Program-made: the position numbers and the translations under genes
DNA from: Haemonchus contortus
Taxonomy: Eukaryota; Nematoda; Chromadorea; Rhabditida; Trichostrongylidae
Assembly (NCBI GenBank): GCA_000469685.2
Contig: LS997566.1
Coordinates: forward strand, 19,019,545-19,083,544
Length of the DNA: 64,000 nucleotides
Direction of reading: 5' to 3'
The notes under the pieces: model-generated
Told to the model about the DNA's origin: nothing
Database searches by the model: none
The model's input: only the letters and a program-made list of their open reading frames with translations
Shown here: piece by piece, positions 1 to 13,806 of the stretch
How positions within the stretch are numbered: position 1 is the stretch's first letter
Layout of the letters: every line of letters begins with the position of its first letter

Positions 1-1650
1 TTTTCAATGAGAAACGGCGAAACCTTGCTAGAAAAGTGATTGTTCCGTCATACTGCAGCCACTCTTCTCTCTGCTTTGTTTTCGAATGATCATAATTCAT
101 CGGGAATACAAATGACCGTTAAGCTAGTTGACAGAGTGTCAAGTGGGTGATCTGTGGCAGTAGAAAATGCGTATCTTGTTTTATCGCATAAATGCCATTT
201 ACAACATGGTACATGCTTTTCCCATAGACACCATGAGACCATGCAGAATTTAACTTCAATGACTCCTCTAGAAGTACAGAATGTCTTTCGTTCCCTTGAA
301 TATAAACCTTCTTCCACCACTGAGCCAACCTTGCAACGAGAAGTCGGGCTGAGTTTCAGCTGTGATGGTTGCAAAAATCAAAATGTGGCCTTTCTTGATA
401 TCCTGAAGAACTGTTTAAATACGCCATTACGTCTTTCGCCGTTCCTGCCGACTTGATGTAATATCCATTAGTCATACCAACTCTTCTTTGTTTCTTTTAT
501 TGTTTTTCATTGGAGCAATAGATTCAATCTCGCCCTCGTCGGACGGGAGCACACAAGGATGGTCGATTTAACAGGCTATTTGACAGAAGTCTAGCTAGTA
601 GTTTCTTATCGAGTCATACTGTCCATTACTAGGATTGTCTTAGGTGCTCCCCATTTTCGCAGTTTCGAGACTACGGGGCTTTCTTGCTGCAATGGTGATC
701 GGATATAACTTGGATTGTCCTACAGAAATACCTTAGTTTTGTTCAGCACCCCGATGCATTATTCTTTCCTGACTCTCAATATCGAGACCAATAATTTGTA
801 TGGCCTGACCGGAGATTACGTCAGGATACGCTTTTGCCATTAGGTTTTGTTCAAGTGCTGTTTTTCACTCTCCGTAGGCTGTCTTGATCAGACGCTCATG
901 CGGCCTTTTTGTACGGCCTTGCTATCGTCAACACTGCCCTATATAGGAATTCTGCTGAGGTCCCAATTTTTCCTAGAATTCGACTCATTCACGCATACGC
1001 ACATCTCATACACATCCATTCCATTATCTTGGACGCCCTATCCATCGTCGACTTCCCCGGAAGAGTAGTTGAATCTTTGGTCGATGCAGCGATTTCACTG
1101 CATCTCAACCTTCTTCTCACTACAGTTATTTTCATTCGTGGCTAAGAGCAATATGGCTGATGAGCTGTAGCTCATTTGTGACCACCACTATTATCACCCG
1201 CACATACGCGAGAGAAAATAGCAGCAACTGTTAAGACTACAACCTGAACAAATGCCTTTGATAAGAGCAAAAATGGACTTACTGGTTAGTGAAGGGAGCA
1301 AGGTGAATTAGAAAACGAGAAATCGTTTCTATTCACGACCGCTTCTTGGAGGCACTGAAAAGACCCCCCCCCCCTTCCTCTCCCCCCTCATCTAAGCTTT
1401 ACACCTATGTATGTACTTGAACATGGATCCTGCCGAAAATTTCGGTCCCGATCCAGCCATAGCACATGCCTATTTCTCCCGTTTTCGAGAGCATTGGTTC
1501 CAAATTATAAATTTTTGTGTATGCACCTCCTTCGAAGATGAATACCTCTTATTTGATAAATGCCTTCGCACGATGCCCTTGATCGTATTTTTTCAGTTGA
1601 TTCTGAGAACGGATTTCATAAATAAGTCAAAGTGCATGCAATTTTGTTAT
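1..1650. other. No gene recognised
   Basis: Only short open frames (about 100 residues or fewer) occur, none with a recognisable motif or a convincing acceptor/donor pair. There is a C-run near 1363-1373. This looks like intergenic or intronic nematode DNA. Confidence 0.4.
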
Positions 1651-1652
1651 TA

Positions 1653-2907
1653 GGTTGAGTCATAAGTCCTCGGACAATGTGATAGTGATGACTTCTAGCG
1701 ATCATAACTCGGGAAAGAGTTGACGAAAATGAACGTGCAAGGCACTGTTAGATAGAGTATAGAAAGATCTTCCAAATGCGTGCTGGCAAACGCACCCAAC
1801 TGTTTCCTTTCCCGCAACTGTGCCTCATGATTTCAAGCCGTCGCAACTCCACATCCGCAACACCATCATATTTATTTTTTTATCGGGCCATGAACCTGCG
1901 GCAATCGGTAGAGGTATAAAGGACGTTCACAAGCAGGACGTGTACATTTTACAAGTGACACTAGAAGTTCGCATCGGGCGACTATTCCTTCGAAGATGAA
2001 GGCCGTCCGGGATGCCCAATGGGGTTGGATTTGGACGTGCTGCGAAGCCAGGCGGAAGCCGATCCGCATCAAACTACTCGTGAACTGGCAGTCACCCTTG
2101 GGGAGTCAGTCCACAATTATTCGTGAATTGAAGTCAATCGACAAGGTGCGAAAGCTTGGCCGATGGTGCCTCATGCTTTGAAGCAGTATGACATAGACCG
2201 CCGCGACGACGTTGCACTTTCGCTCCTCACGCTCAAGGGCACCACACTTGGCTCGAGTACCTAGTCACCAGGGGTGCGAAGTCGAACCTCTACTCTAACG
2301 TTCACCAGCGTGCTCAATGGTTTGACAAAGGTGCGCATGCAGAAGACTCCCCCAAACCCAACGTACACGCCAAGGAGGTTATGCTCTGATTCTGGTGGAG
2401 CGTTCAGTGTGTTGAATAATGGGAGATGCTAGACGAAGGATGCACAGTGACCGCACACGTCTCCGTTTCGCAACTGAGGAATTTGAAGGCGAATCCCGAA
2501 ACTACACGTCCACAGCAGCACAAAGTTTACTTCCAGCACGACAACGCTCGCCCTCACATTGCAAGAAAGACCAAAACTGAACTGACGAATTTCGGCAGGA
2601 CAAGTTTACCACATCAACCATGTCCCCTAGACTTGGATTCCTCGGACTACCACCTTTTTCCCCATCTTCAACGTCATCTGGGTGGTCAGGACTTTCAAAC
2701 CCGCGACGACATCAAAATGGCACTGGAGCAGTTCTCCAAGGGCCAGCTCCAAGCGTTCCAAAGCAAGAGCATTTACGATCTGCCCAAGCATTGGCAGAAG
2801 ACCATCGATGCGAATGGGGCATATTTCAAATGATTCGCTATTGTCGTTTAAAAATTGTAAGATAAGTATTATCATTGCCAATTTGTCCGAGGACTTATGA
2901 CTCAACC
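1653..2907 (+). mobile_element. Complete but dead mariner element with TIRs
   Basis: Seen: near-perfect terminal inverted repeats begin GGTTGAGTCATAAGTCCTCG and are mirrored at 2882-2907. Both ends are flanked by TA (1651-1652 and 2908-2909), the expected target duplication. The length of 1255 bp is normal for a mariner. The interior codes for a mariner transposase on the + strand that is broken by frameshifts. Known: mariners are cut-and-paste DNA transposons that duplicate TA. Inferred: a single intact insertion whose gene decayed afterwards. Confidence 0.93.
1960..2833 (+). pseudogene. Mariner transposase pseudogene
   Basis: The N-terminal helix-turn-helix region is readable around 1995-2200 in changing frames (GRPG, then RQTTREL-like and KLG.WVPH-like text). 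The C-terminal catalytic half is open at 2426-2833, with HDNARPHIA near 2538 and SSDYHLF near 2645, the second and third acidic positions of a DD34D transposase. At the first catalytic position, where the family has TGDEKW, the sequence reads TRGAKS, so the first Asp is gone. There is an in-frame stop near 2388 and at least two frame changes. It cannot make an active enzyme. Confidence 0.88.
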
Positions 2908-2909
2908 TA

Positions 2910-5900
2910 ATACATGCCTAATATACATTATATACAAACTTTCTTTTCCCTACGGCATGGCTCGAGTTTTCCATTCTCAAAATCTCCTAATCGGGTTGCC
3001 TGCGATTCATGGTAGCTCAAAGATCATGTCCTACTAGGGCCCCATCATCCTTCTGTACTTTTCGTTCCCACCAAATTTCGCGCGTCATACTGATTAACTA
3101 TGCAATCTCATTGTCCGCCTAGAGTTCATGCTTGGTAGAGTGGTCGCTGTTGTTATGGCAACAAAAAGTGAAACAAGATTTTCCGTCATGTCTCAAATGA
3201 CTTGGCGCTAGCACCTAGGGCAAAAAATGACACCGCTGCCAGTAGCTTAGTTTTTTTCCCGATTTTGACTTTGACGACTGACTAGTCAGTCCTATCTAAC
3301 TTGTCATCTCAGGGCTCAAGTGAGGTAGAGGGAGGACTTTCACTTCTGGGAGAAACACAAGAACGTATTTAGCCTGAATTCTGAAATTCTGATTCACTTG
3401 TTGCGAGATCTTCATCTTCGGTCTTTCGCCTCGCTGTATTCTCGCATTCTCGTCTACTCTAGATATTATCTACAGTCTGAAAAAGGAAGAAAATGGACAT
3501 GATATTGTGGTCGAGTATAAAGTTAGAACAAAGTTGGACCTATTGAGCTTTCGAAAAAGTTTTCGTCTGCTGATTCATATCACATACTATGATTGTCACT
3601 CTTTTCGACCTTATCATTGTCCATAGCTTTTTGTCCTAGTTCAGCTTCATTCCGCACGCTACTCCCATTCATACATTCAAAGGCCGAGGGATTTTTGTGG
3701 CCATGAACTGACGTGAAGCATGACGATCAACTCTGCGAATCACTGCTTCTCGTCTTTCATATGGTGCATGCGTCAGCACACGGCCGTCACTTTGACAAGT
3801 GAACACACCTTCCATTGCCCATAAAGGTCCTCCCTTTATGCACTTACAGCTTTAAAGAGACTTATTTCCTTCCACGACCACTTAACGACTTCAATTGCCA
3901 AGGGGAACTTCAATAGTCTCGAATTCGCTTCTTTTAATTCTTGGCTAAATCTGTCTCCTTCGAATAGTTACTGCTCAAGTCATCTTTGGAAAAATGGTTA
4001 GCTCTGGGTTGAGTGGCAATGATGCACACCAGATATTTTGTTCATCGAATCAGCACCTGTACTGTTCGAATCTGATTGGGGGAATAGCTTTCGGTTTGCA
4101 AGGATAGTGGAGAAGATTTGGTAGATAAAAAAAGGAGCTCTGAGGCCAGCGTCATCTATGGACTTTCTACCTTCTCAAGATTTCTTTTCTGTAACTCAGC
4201 ATAGCGAATATCGAAATTCGGGCACGCATACGTCTATTTCAAATCGTAACATAAACTTCAATTTTTTTTCAACTCCTCCCCATAGCAATTTAGCCTCAAC
4301 AATGGAATTCTTGGAATTCATTATTGGGTGTCCCTATCTGGAACATTGCCAACTGCTGAACGCCCAGTCACATAGTCGAAGCTGCTTTCAGTCACTTATG
4401 CCACATTGAACAACCAGATGTCCAAAAAAACACTTTCGCCCTTTCCACATGCACGCATATGCCGCAAATGTCCTTTGCGCTGAGCGTTTTGTCAGCTCTT
4501 TAGGTTGACCACCCTCAGCACGGTTTTCGCTTCTAATAATGTCCCAGGAATGACTTGCTTTTTATCAGGCTTTCCATATTGTTACTAGTAATTGCTATTT
4601 AATTAAGAGTCTGACTACTGCAGCCTCATTCGTCAGTTTTATTCAATTTCTAATGGAGGAGAAGTTTTATAACGACGCTTATTTTTGTTGCCCCTTGTGT
4701 GGGAAAACTTCAAATGCTCTCGTCTTACACTACAGTATGTACATGCGTCTTCGTTTTTCTTATGGACAGTGTGGCTTTCCTGGAGAGCATGCATACATAT
4801 GACCAAATGGATTTTTCATGCGTTTGAGTCTTTTCACTCAGTTGTTGCACTACATTTGCTTGGCATTATTCTTGAATCTAGTTTCCTTGAATGTGATTTC
4901 TACATTCGGGAAACTCTTTCCCTTGACTTAAATGATTCTTTTCCATTAAGAATTCTCACAATATCCAGTTCTTTACGGAAATTTCTTCCTCTTTTCGTCT
5001 TTTTTCCGTATAGCGATGGCAGCGCACTGGTTTTCATGGCTCGTAAAAAGGAGAATTCGCAAATGTTAATCCATAAAAACATACATAGTGCATCATTATC
5101 GGCGAGTGGAAGAATTCAGATTCTAGCGAAGTTAACTCGTTACACATCTTATTGTGATTATAATATAAGTCCGACTATTTCGCTGGAATACCTATGCTTC
5201 CATCTCCGCAGTTTTTGGTTTTTAACTTGAGTTTTCGATTATGTTTTTGAGGGATTTTGGATGACAAATAAGAAATTACTGCAAAGTCAAAAGAGCGGAA
5301 TGATCCTCGCCTTTTCACAATTTCTCTCAGTAACCACCACTATTTGAAACCCATTTTTAGTCCTGAAACCTTCGAAGTGCGCTTTATTATTACGGAGTAA
5401 TCAATGAATTCATCGGGGTTCCAGCTAGTTTCGGGAAAAGTGTTGCCGATTAGAGGAACGAAGACGCCTTTCTAAAGCTCCATCATCAACCAAGGACAGC
5501 CAAACTGATTTTCAGCTTATCTGACTAGCAATTTTCTAATCTTTGGATGAGAAAGGGTCACATCTGTTATTCTGCCAGGCTTTGTTTTTACTTAACTTCA
5601 CATCTTATGTAGTATTGCAGATGTGCCCAGTTTTTCAATCAGCATGCTCTTTCGAGCAGATCGGAGATTAGGAAACAATCCGTGCTCCCACGAATGCATT
5701 CCAATTGACAAAAATATGAGTGAAATGCAGTTGAAGGTATAGCCCAATATAGAGCATCTGTTTTGGCGGGTCGGAGTTAATGTGGGCCCTCAACTGAACT
5801 TGTGTACGTGGGGAGTCCGAAAGCTGCCCTCAATAGTACTGGAGGCAGCGATAAAATATATTACCCCCCAAAAAAAGTCGTCTCGTGAGCGTGTGATAAC

Positions 5901-8900
5901 GTGGGAACGTCAGTCCAGCTCCAAAATGGTATAGATAAGTGGTAAGGGAAGTTTGTCCTCAACCCCTACTACCCACCCCTCCCACTCCACCCCCATCTTA
6001 TCACAAGACTAATGTCATCTATGCTTTCGGCGGAGATGGGTACGGAGCGCCGGTATGCGTAGGTATGCTTCCTACCTCACAAAGAGTCAGAGGATCCAAT
6101 CCTGAACCACTCAATCAGTCATTTCAATCTTTCGCGATCGACTAGTATGGACCTTTGTTGTGAGGGAATAAAAGCGTAGACTTATGCATCGGTAGTTATT
6201 GCACAGGCCAAATACTCATCCCTAGGTTTCCAAAACTCGAAATGGAAGCCTGATACGTGAGTAACTTCCAAAACGGGACAGTTAAACGTCACGAGACATT
6301 GTTCTTCGTAGTAGCCCGCACTACTAAGGTCATGATGAGGCACTGTAGGTGACGCTAATCTCGTGAAGACGGAATGCCTAGGATAACTGTCAAAGGGTTG
6401 AATGAAAGAATAGAATAAGATAGACTGTGGATTGCAAAACTATAAAGTTCCACCATGCTTTGAAGCTGATCCATTTATGCTTGATTGATCTAAAGATAGC
6501 CTTCGATTGCACCGTTCATTCAGAGCTACATACAACATTTTCATTGAGCCGTCCGCATAGTATCCTGGAGCTGCCCTAATTCTGGAAATGGCAGAACTAT
6601 AGGGCAATAGGTCGAGACTTCTTGTTGAGTTCTCGTTAATGCATTATGCCCGGATAGGTCATGTCTTTCGTCCTTCCAAATTCGATTACATACTTGGTAA
6701 TGAGTCATTTCACCTCATTTCAAAAGAATGAAATCGATGTATTGAACTTGAGTTTTTACTAACTGCTGTTCGACGGGTTACGCGATGAGAAAGTCTCATG
6801 AATGATGGGACGTAGTTCGTTTAAAATCGAGTTTGCGTCCAAAGTAGACACAATATTCTTTATTCCCACTGGGTCTTTTTTTTTTTGCTCTCCCCCGTTG
6901 TTCCTCATCCGTTTTCCATTTCGGGTGGCGTTTTTATATGCCGTCGATGGATGTCTCGAAGCATAACGGCTGCTGATGAGCTAGTTCCCGGGAATGTCTT
7001 TTCATCCTATTCTGTAGCTGCTGTTTCGAGTTATCTTTTTCTCCACTCATTCTCCTTTTAATTTCTGTCAATTATTATTCTGTTCTGCTTTCAAATGAAA
7101 ATTGCTATTATCTGCTTATTAGACACATGGCTTTCTCATATCCGCAGCTGTTAACAAATTTTAGTCGTAATTACGTATGAAGTAAATGTCCTTCTTCTAT
7201 AACTCGACGTTCTAGGTCGATTCCTCATAACATTGACTTCTACCGTGCAAATACAGCTAATTATCTTCCCAAGCTAGTAAGAAAACTGGAGTTTTGCTAA
7301 AGTCTAGCGCGCAACAATGGGCTGGGCTGAGTGGTGAGGTGGTAAATTCCAGAGTACAGTTAAATGGCATGGAATATCTCGAAGGGATCAGCCGTTGTTG
7401 TGAATGTGACATTCTCTTTCACTTAAAGAAATATTTATCGGGAAATGCGGTGCCCGAAGAGTTCACTTCAAGGCAATCGGTCTTCCGGACTCTGGGTAGT
7501 TCTCTTGAGAAAAGGTGGTGGGTCGTTCTACAGTGTTGGCATTGTATTCCAGACTTCTGTTATCATTCTCTGTCTGGTCGTTTCTACATTTTCAACCATC
7601 AGACAAGGTCAAGCACTGTGATGGAGACCTCCCTTCGCCATGTAAACCTTGCACCCATACTTTGTTACTGAAAAAGCATCACTTAGAAGCTGTGGTAGAA
7701 TCGAACACCCTCTCCACTGAAAGTCATCTGTGAGGTGTTGATGGGAAACCTGCTTCTCCACATAGTTTACTATTCATTTGATTGGGGCATAGAAGAGCTT
7801 CAGGTGACAGAAGTCATAACTTGAATGCAATAATTAGTTTTTAAGAAACATTCTTGGCCATCTGGATAGGGGTCGCTCACTTCCAACAGCGCAGTCATAC
7901 CACCTGCTGCTCGAGATAGCTGTGAAACTGCACCATTTCTATCGATTCGATCATCTTATTCAGCATCTTTTCAAAATTCTTTGTAACTGAGGCAGTTTGC
8001 CTTCGATGGGCTTTCTCAATCATATGGTCAGGCTCCATAGTCTACCTTATAGTATTGCGGCCCGTTCATAGTGCAATTTAGTCGCCGGGTGATAGGCTAG
8101 CGGTGTAATATACCGAAGGGATTTCTGGTTTTTTTTGGTTTTGTTGTTTCCAGTCTAATTTCGCGCCGGACTACTGGAACTGTCGCGATGGCGAGGATAG
8201 TGCTTCATCGCTGCTCTTCTGAGCATTGTGCCCTTCCTGGCAGTTCGATATCTCTTCTCATGTTCGTCATTTTCCTTTTCGTGAACTTCGCTATGGCAAC
8301 CAGTAAGCGTAGGCTGTGAAAATGAGGGTTGGACCCTCTGGGTTACCTGTGCAGCTGAAAATGGCAGTAGGTACAACATGCCTTTTCTGATTATGAAAAG
8401 AGTTCCATTCTCAGTTTGTTAGGGTGTGCAAAAAGTTTATTATTGCGTGATACTAAAAGAAACCATCGCCGTAGATGCAACTGTACGGCTAACAGATATG
8501 TAAGATAGAAAGATCGTTAGAAAAAACGGTTACTAAAATCAAGATCTCTGAATTTTGCTATCTGAAACGTTCGCACTTTTGAAGGAGTATCTGGACACAC
8601 ATCTGCCGCACATTCAACAGTGTTGCATCTTCACCCTCCTCTCTTTTGCTCCAACTGGTTACCATCTGTTCCGTTCGCCATGCTTTTGTTCATTGAACGG
8701 CGAAAAAGACTTATTCTTTGTTCTCAAGAAGTAAGCATTGGGCACTTGCCAGATTGGGAACTTGCCCCAATCTCAGGGAGAAAACTTTCGGCATCTGAGT
8801 GATCGGATTCATACAGTTGCTTATAGTGATAAAATTTAGTTTTTGTGACAACTCAAATTCGAAATTTGGTATGGGTTCGACTAATTTTTGCCTGAGCTCG

Positions 8901-10796
8901 CAGTGTCTATATCCCAAGTAGTGTATACATTCAGTTTAGAGTGTATATATTCGATTCAGGTGTTTCATTTCTCACATCCGCCTAGGGTTTGCGCTATAGC
9001 CTATCTTGTAAAGAATGAAGTAACTAGGGCAACCACAAGCCACTCTTAAAGTGGGGAGAAAGAAGGATTCAGTTCGCAGTTGATGGAAGTATATAAGTTT
9101 CAACGGGCCTAAAAAAAATTCAAAAAAATATGTCTCGAATTGTTGAACTCCAAATTGATCGATTTTGTCTTCGTAAAATCTGATTTCGCACTCGTCATGC
9201 AGTATGTACCTCTACATATTGAAGGAAACTTCTGTAAACGAGTTTTTTGAGGTTGCCGCATTGAATTTCACTTTCGCTGTACAAAAAGACGTCTTACAGG
9301 ATTGGTCTTTTTGTTAAATGTCATGCGCTCATGCATACAAATCGCTAGAAATATGTATGTGTCCTGACTATGACCATATGCTTGAATCGCATATTATGCT
9401 TCGCTTACGTTTCGATGAAATGCGCAGAAACTGTCTCGACGACAATTGTCACGAGTTATTTCCATGCGGTTGACAAACAGATCATAGCGGCTGCTATATG
9501 AGTGCCACATGATAAACCAGTGATCATTGGACTCGCTGGAAAGCTTTTCCCCACACCTTCCTTGTGAGATGTCCTGTTTTTGCTTCGCCGTTGATGTATC
9601 CTTCTGAAATCCTGGCGTCCAGAAGTTGAAATACTGTTCTAACAAGTAGGTAACAAACATGTCATCCTGTTGGACTGCAAAGGAAGGTTTTTGATGACCA
9701 CTCAATTGACAAGATGCGATTTGCTTTGCTGAAAGCCAGCCCGCCGTTTGCCCTCTGCACAGTACTGCAGTTTTGAACTCAGCTCTGATTGCTTTTGCTC
9801 TTGACGGACACTCTTGAGTACATCCCAAGATTGCCAAAGCAAGCCTTGCAGCCGCAGACCTTCACGCAAAGTGCTCTTCGAAGTGGCAAGAAACCATCTC
9901 TGCTTTTCACCTCTTCCGATAGGTTGCTTTGTGTTTCTTCCGAATGACTTTTACAAATTGGGGTAATCTATTAATAGATACCGCAGTTAGCGCGTTTCGT
10001 CGATCTCTGAACGGGTTTTCCGCCTACCAAGCATCACAGCGCTACATTGACTCGTTATTGAATCGTAATATAGTAGTTGTTCTCAACGCTTCCCTGGAGT
10101 GTTTCTGAAACGTACTTTTTCGTTGTGGCAGTATGAATCAGCATAGTCATGACTTGACAATGAGACATTCCTTGAATCGATAAGCGCTCTTGAGTCTGTG
10201 CATGCAAAAATTAAATTCATTCATTCAAAATAAGAATATCATAGGACCGTTCAGATGTAGGTAATGTACCTTGTTTTGGAAAGCGTATATGGTGCAGTAG
10301 TATCGCCGATGTTCACTTTTTCTGTGGTAAAACTGTTGAAATAGGCGTATAACAGGGAGAAGAAGGGCCTTCTCATGCCACTCGTTTGCGTAGTTGATAG
10401 CATTTGTTAGTAGGAGTTATGTTCTGTATCTTTCAATTCAAATTGTTCTCATTTATCGATTTTGAGCTGATTTTGTCTCATTGTGAAGCTATTTATTCAG
10501 ATTATGCTTACTGTTAGGAAAATTCTCTTGTTCCATACCCATCATCTCTTAATGACTATCTCGAGAAACACACATCGACCGACAACTGGTCAGATGCATT
10601 GCTGAACATTTTTGTCTGAAAATATCTAGTGAGCCAGTAAAAATGGTTGAAATGAAGTGAGGTCACTGACTCCGACCAAGTATTCTGCCCTTTTTTCATT
10701 TTGAAGGAAATTCTGTGCAATCTAGTTCGAGTTGTAGTTCTACTGTAGCAGTATCGTCCACTACCATTGGAAGAAATTAGAGAATGACATGCACTT
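2910..10796. other. Long stretch without supported genes
   Basis: The longest open frames are 181 codons at 4685-5230 (+) and 147 codons at 9394-9837 (-). I see no family motif in either. Frames of this length are expected by chance in 64 kb of six frames. The + frame near 4690 reads CPLCGK in an alternative phase, which is suggestive of a zinc-finger scrap but too short to call. This may be upstream intron or intergenic sequence of the asparaginase gene. Confidence 0.4.
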
Positions 10797-10797
10797 A

Positions 10798-11303
10798 AAG
10801 GCACAGTTCACGATAATATTGAGAAACCCAGTTTTATTCGAAAAGCGGAAGTATAGACTGGGAATAGTTCATGGGTAGTGAAGAAAGCGAGGGAATTCGC
10901 CAATTTCGAGGGAAATATGGCTCCTCAAAAGTAGGGGAAGTAGAGCTTGGACGAGATTGCCATGACGGAAATGACATGAAAGGAGTTCGGACGAGATTGC
11001 AGTTATTGCATTTGCGCAGAGAGCTGACTAAATCATGCCAAACTGTATAGTACTGTCTTTCACTGTCGCTATAGGTCGTGAAAAGTTGTTTGAACTTCCT
11101 ACATGGGTTCCCTTGTGATCGGTGCAGCTTCTACAATGCCGGTGAATTTCGTCTGAGGATACATACTGGCTCATGTTCGAGCCTTCATAATTCCCTAATT
11201 AGGCCGTTTTACGACCCTGTAGTGCCAGATATGATATACGCAAGCGCCTCAAGTTTATCCTGTGGGGGAACCTCAGAAACTATTTTTATTGTGAACTGCC
11301 CTT
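10798..11303. mobile_element. MITE, family A copy 1 (about 506 bp)
   Basis: Terminal inverted repeats: the left end reads AAGGCACAGTTCACGATAAT, and the right end, reverse complemented, reads AAGGGCAGTTCACAATAAAA. TA lies on both sides (10796-10797 and 11304-11305). The body contains a segment at 11087-11170 (CTTCCTACATGGGTTC, then TTGTGATCGGTGCAGC) that recurs in two other copies near 54.7 kb and 55.4 kb. There is no coding capacity. It is a non-autonomous DNA transposon, probably of Tc1/mariner type given the TA. Confidence 0.72.
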
Positions 11304-11304
11304 T

Positions 11305-12981
11305 AGCCCTTTTTCCAAGAAAAGCATTAGAAATTGCGTTCGACACGTCTATCCACTTTTTTCCTATGTACGTACATGCTTTTCAACATTTCGAGTTCTC
11401 TTCAACTGAACTTTGTTCAACACAGTCGGTATTTTTGCGACTTCTGCGCTGTGATTCCTCTAAAGACATCAGTCAGAATAGATGTAATAAAGGCTAATCA
11501 GAGCTAATTAACACATTATTAGATAAGCGCTTTCGTGCTTTTCGTCATTTCCACCTTCGCCCATTGTCATTCCGTCCTCCCATTCATATTGTCTGAATGC
11601 GTCCAGCTCCAAGTTAACAAATCCTATTTCGTTTGGTGATTCAATGCCGTTTAATGGATAAGAACGAAGACTGTTCACGTCACTGATCACATTATGAGTA
11701 CCGTAAAGGGAATAGTGCCACAAAAAGGGCCGCAGAAACCTGTGTGAGACGTCCGGTTAAGCAGCACTAAACATCAAGAAGACCTCATTAATGAAATTCT
11801 CAGCGTTCTCTGTTCAAATCTTGCTCTCCAAGACAGTCCCTTGTGAGATGCGAGCTCACTGGATCACTACGCGTCATTGAAAGGAAAGGGAGGAGGGGGG
11901 GGGGGGGGAAGGGGGGAAGGGAAGATGCCATTCCATCTATTCTGCGTTATTTTCTTTTTTCCCACCCGCTTTGCACATTCCGATGATCGCATGCTCAACC
12001 ACGTGGTGCTGCTTCAATAAACACGACCAAGTTTGACTTCCCTTTTTTATGCCGAAAGACGGTTCTCCCGATTTTTGTTTCATATTTTTGCTATTTCAGC
12101 GAGTGCTAGGGATACATAGTTCGAAAGAAGGTGCGCTCAGAGGGAGCTAGCGACCTCCATAGAACATTGCAATAGAACTGTGTTGCCATTTTCGTGTCCC
12201 AGGAGCTACTTACAACTGTTATGCTTACGAATCGCTCGGAATGATAACCAGACTGACTTATCCTGAATTTGTCCATGACGTCCTAGTTTGGTGGCTGCAA
12301 TGTCTTTGGTCCCTCTTCTTAAAAACAGGGAGTTGTCGCTTCATAAAGAGAACGATCAACTCTTAATTCCAAGTCTCTTTCTAAAAGAGGTGATCGCGCT
12401 GGTGCAAGGATTTTGTTAGTCTGTTACGGTCCTCAGCAGAAGCACATCTGTGCCCTATCATTCCTGCTTCGTCGTTTTTGCGTTCTATCGCTGTCAGAGA
12501 AAAACCGCATTTTTGATATTCTGTCATTTACGATATGTTATCGTTGTGTTAACAAAGAAAGGGCACCCATAAGCACTCAGTGAAATCATACTTAAACCTC
12601 GAGAAGGAGCCGTTTTTCTCAGTCTTTGCACAAAGAGTGTCACCTCAAAAGTCTACAAATTCTCCATTTGGTCTCCCTTTGTGATTGTTTGGGAGGGGCC
12701 GCAAGGATGGTAATACCTTAGTCACCACACTCAAAGTACGAACAATTGCCTAATCTCTTTGAGTTTGAAGTTTCCCTATCAACTGGCCCCCAGTACGCAT
12801 CTAAGTGCTTTGTGGGTTCACTTCGCAGTAGGTTCACGGCTTGAGGTCGAAGAACAATCACCGCGCACTCGCAAGATTCTTTGAAGCTCACGTCAACACT
12901 CTTGAGACAATGTGTTACAAAAAACGACTATGTGACTCTGTCACTTCGTTTGTCCTATTGACAACGACACCCACCCAACAT
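11305..12981. other. No gene recognised; G-run
   Basis: Noncoding by inspection. It includes a G-tract at about 11894-11908 followed by further G-rich sequence. No exon with good splice sites was found. Confidence 0.4.
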
Positions 12982-13293
12982 ATCTCTCTAATTTATAAAG
13001 CAGAAACTTGGTGTGTCGGTTTGTAGGTTTATCGGTTTGTCGGTGTGTCAGTTTGTCGATCTGTCCGTCCGCAAATTTTACGATTACGATAATCTCAAGT
13101 TATACTAAAGGTAATGATATGGAAACCCTAGCTTTATTCTACATTTCCTTCTTATATATAAGGCAGTAACTTTTGGGTTGATCGATGGAGGCGATACTGT
13201 GGAGTAAAAGGAGTAATCTGGGCTGAAACGGGTGCTTCAGGGCCATAATTTCGATCTGTACAGGCATCGTGCTATGTACGTCTTTACAAAAAT

Positions 13294-13295
13294 AG

Positions 13296-13347
<52 letters not shown>

Positions 13348-13366
13348 TAACAATAATAATAATATA
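13294..13366. repeat. (AAT)n microsatellite
   Basis: About 70 bases of near-perfect AAT repeats with AAC interruptions, inside the short Helitron, followed by a duplicated ATATAGATGGG. Open frames crossing it encode only poly-Ile or similar and are not genes. Confidence 0.95.
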
Positions 13367-13708
13367 GATGGGTGATAATATAGATGGGAGCTCTCCGCTT
13401 TTGTTCAACATAATTTCAATATAAGGAAGTTAGCCCATGATTGGGCTCAGGGACGTTTCTTAGTCAAGAACAGCTCTTCGAATTGAGCTTTAGAAGGGAA
13501 GGGGTGGGTGAGTGAGTCAATTAAATATTCAGCTCATACCCCGTCCTTGATTTTTGCACGAGTTAATCATCCCATCCCCACCCGCCGCTCCTCCCCTGCT
13601 GAGGCTTTGCTTGAAACCATATTCCATCGCCTAAAGCCGTTTCTAAGTACAGGTTAGGCTACCCCTCCTCTGCACTCTAGCCCTCAGAATTGGATAATAA
13701 CAATGCTT

Positions 13709-13729
13709 CCCCCCCCCCCCCCCCCCCCC
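13709..13729. repeat. Poly-C tract
   Basis: About 21 consecutive C residues within the Helitron at 12983-13806. Homopolymer length in a draft assembly is unreliable. A similar C-run occurs at 22461-22477. Confidence 0.9.
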
Positions 13730-13806
13730 TCCCCTAACTACACTCTAACTACTTGATAAAAGTACATATGTAATGAGGCCCGGCGTTAGCCAGGTGACCC
13801 CACTAG

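Larger units (their letters stand above)
12983..13806 (+). mobile_element. Short non-autonomous Helitron
   Basis: Seen: the 5' end is TCTCTCTAATTTATAAAGC, preceded by host A, followed by a GT-rich stretch of TTTGTCGGTGTGTC type. The 3' end has a hairpin GCCCGGCGTTAGCCAGG (about 13778-13794) then CTAG at 13803-13806, followed by host T. Known: Helitrons start with TC, end in a hairpin about 10 bases before CTRR, insert between A and T, and make no target duplication or TIRs. The interior carries an (AAT)n run and no Rep/helicase gene. A longer relative with the same ends lies at 26435-28038. Confidence 0.72.

Noticed and set aside
4685..5230. 181-codon open frame (+)
   Set aside because: No motif, domain-like pattern or flanking splice sites. 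Length is near the chance expectation for 64 kb in six frames.
9394..9837. 147-codon open frame (-)
   Set aside because: No recognisable family and no supporting exon structure; compatible with chance.
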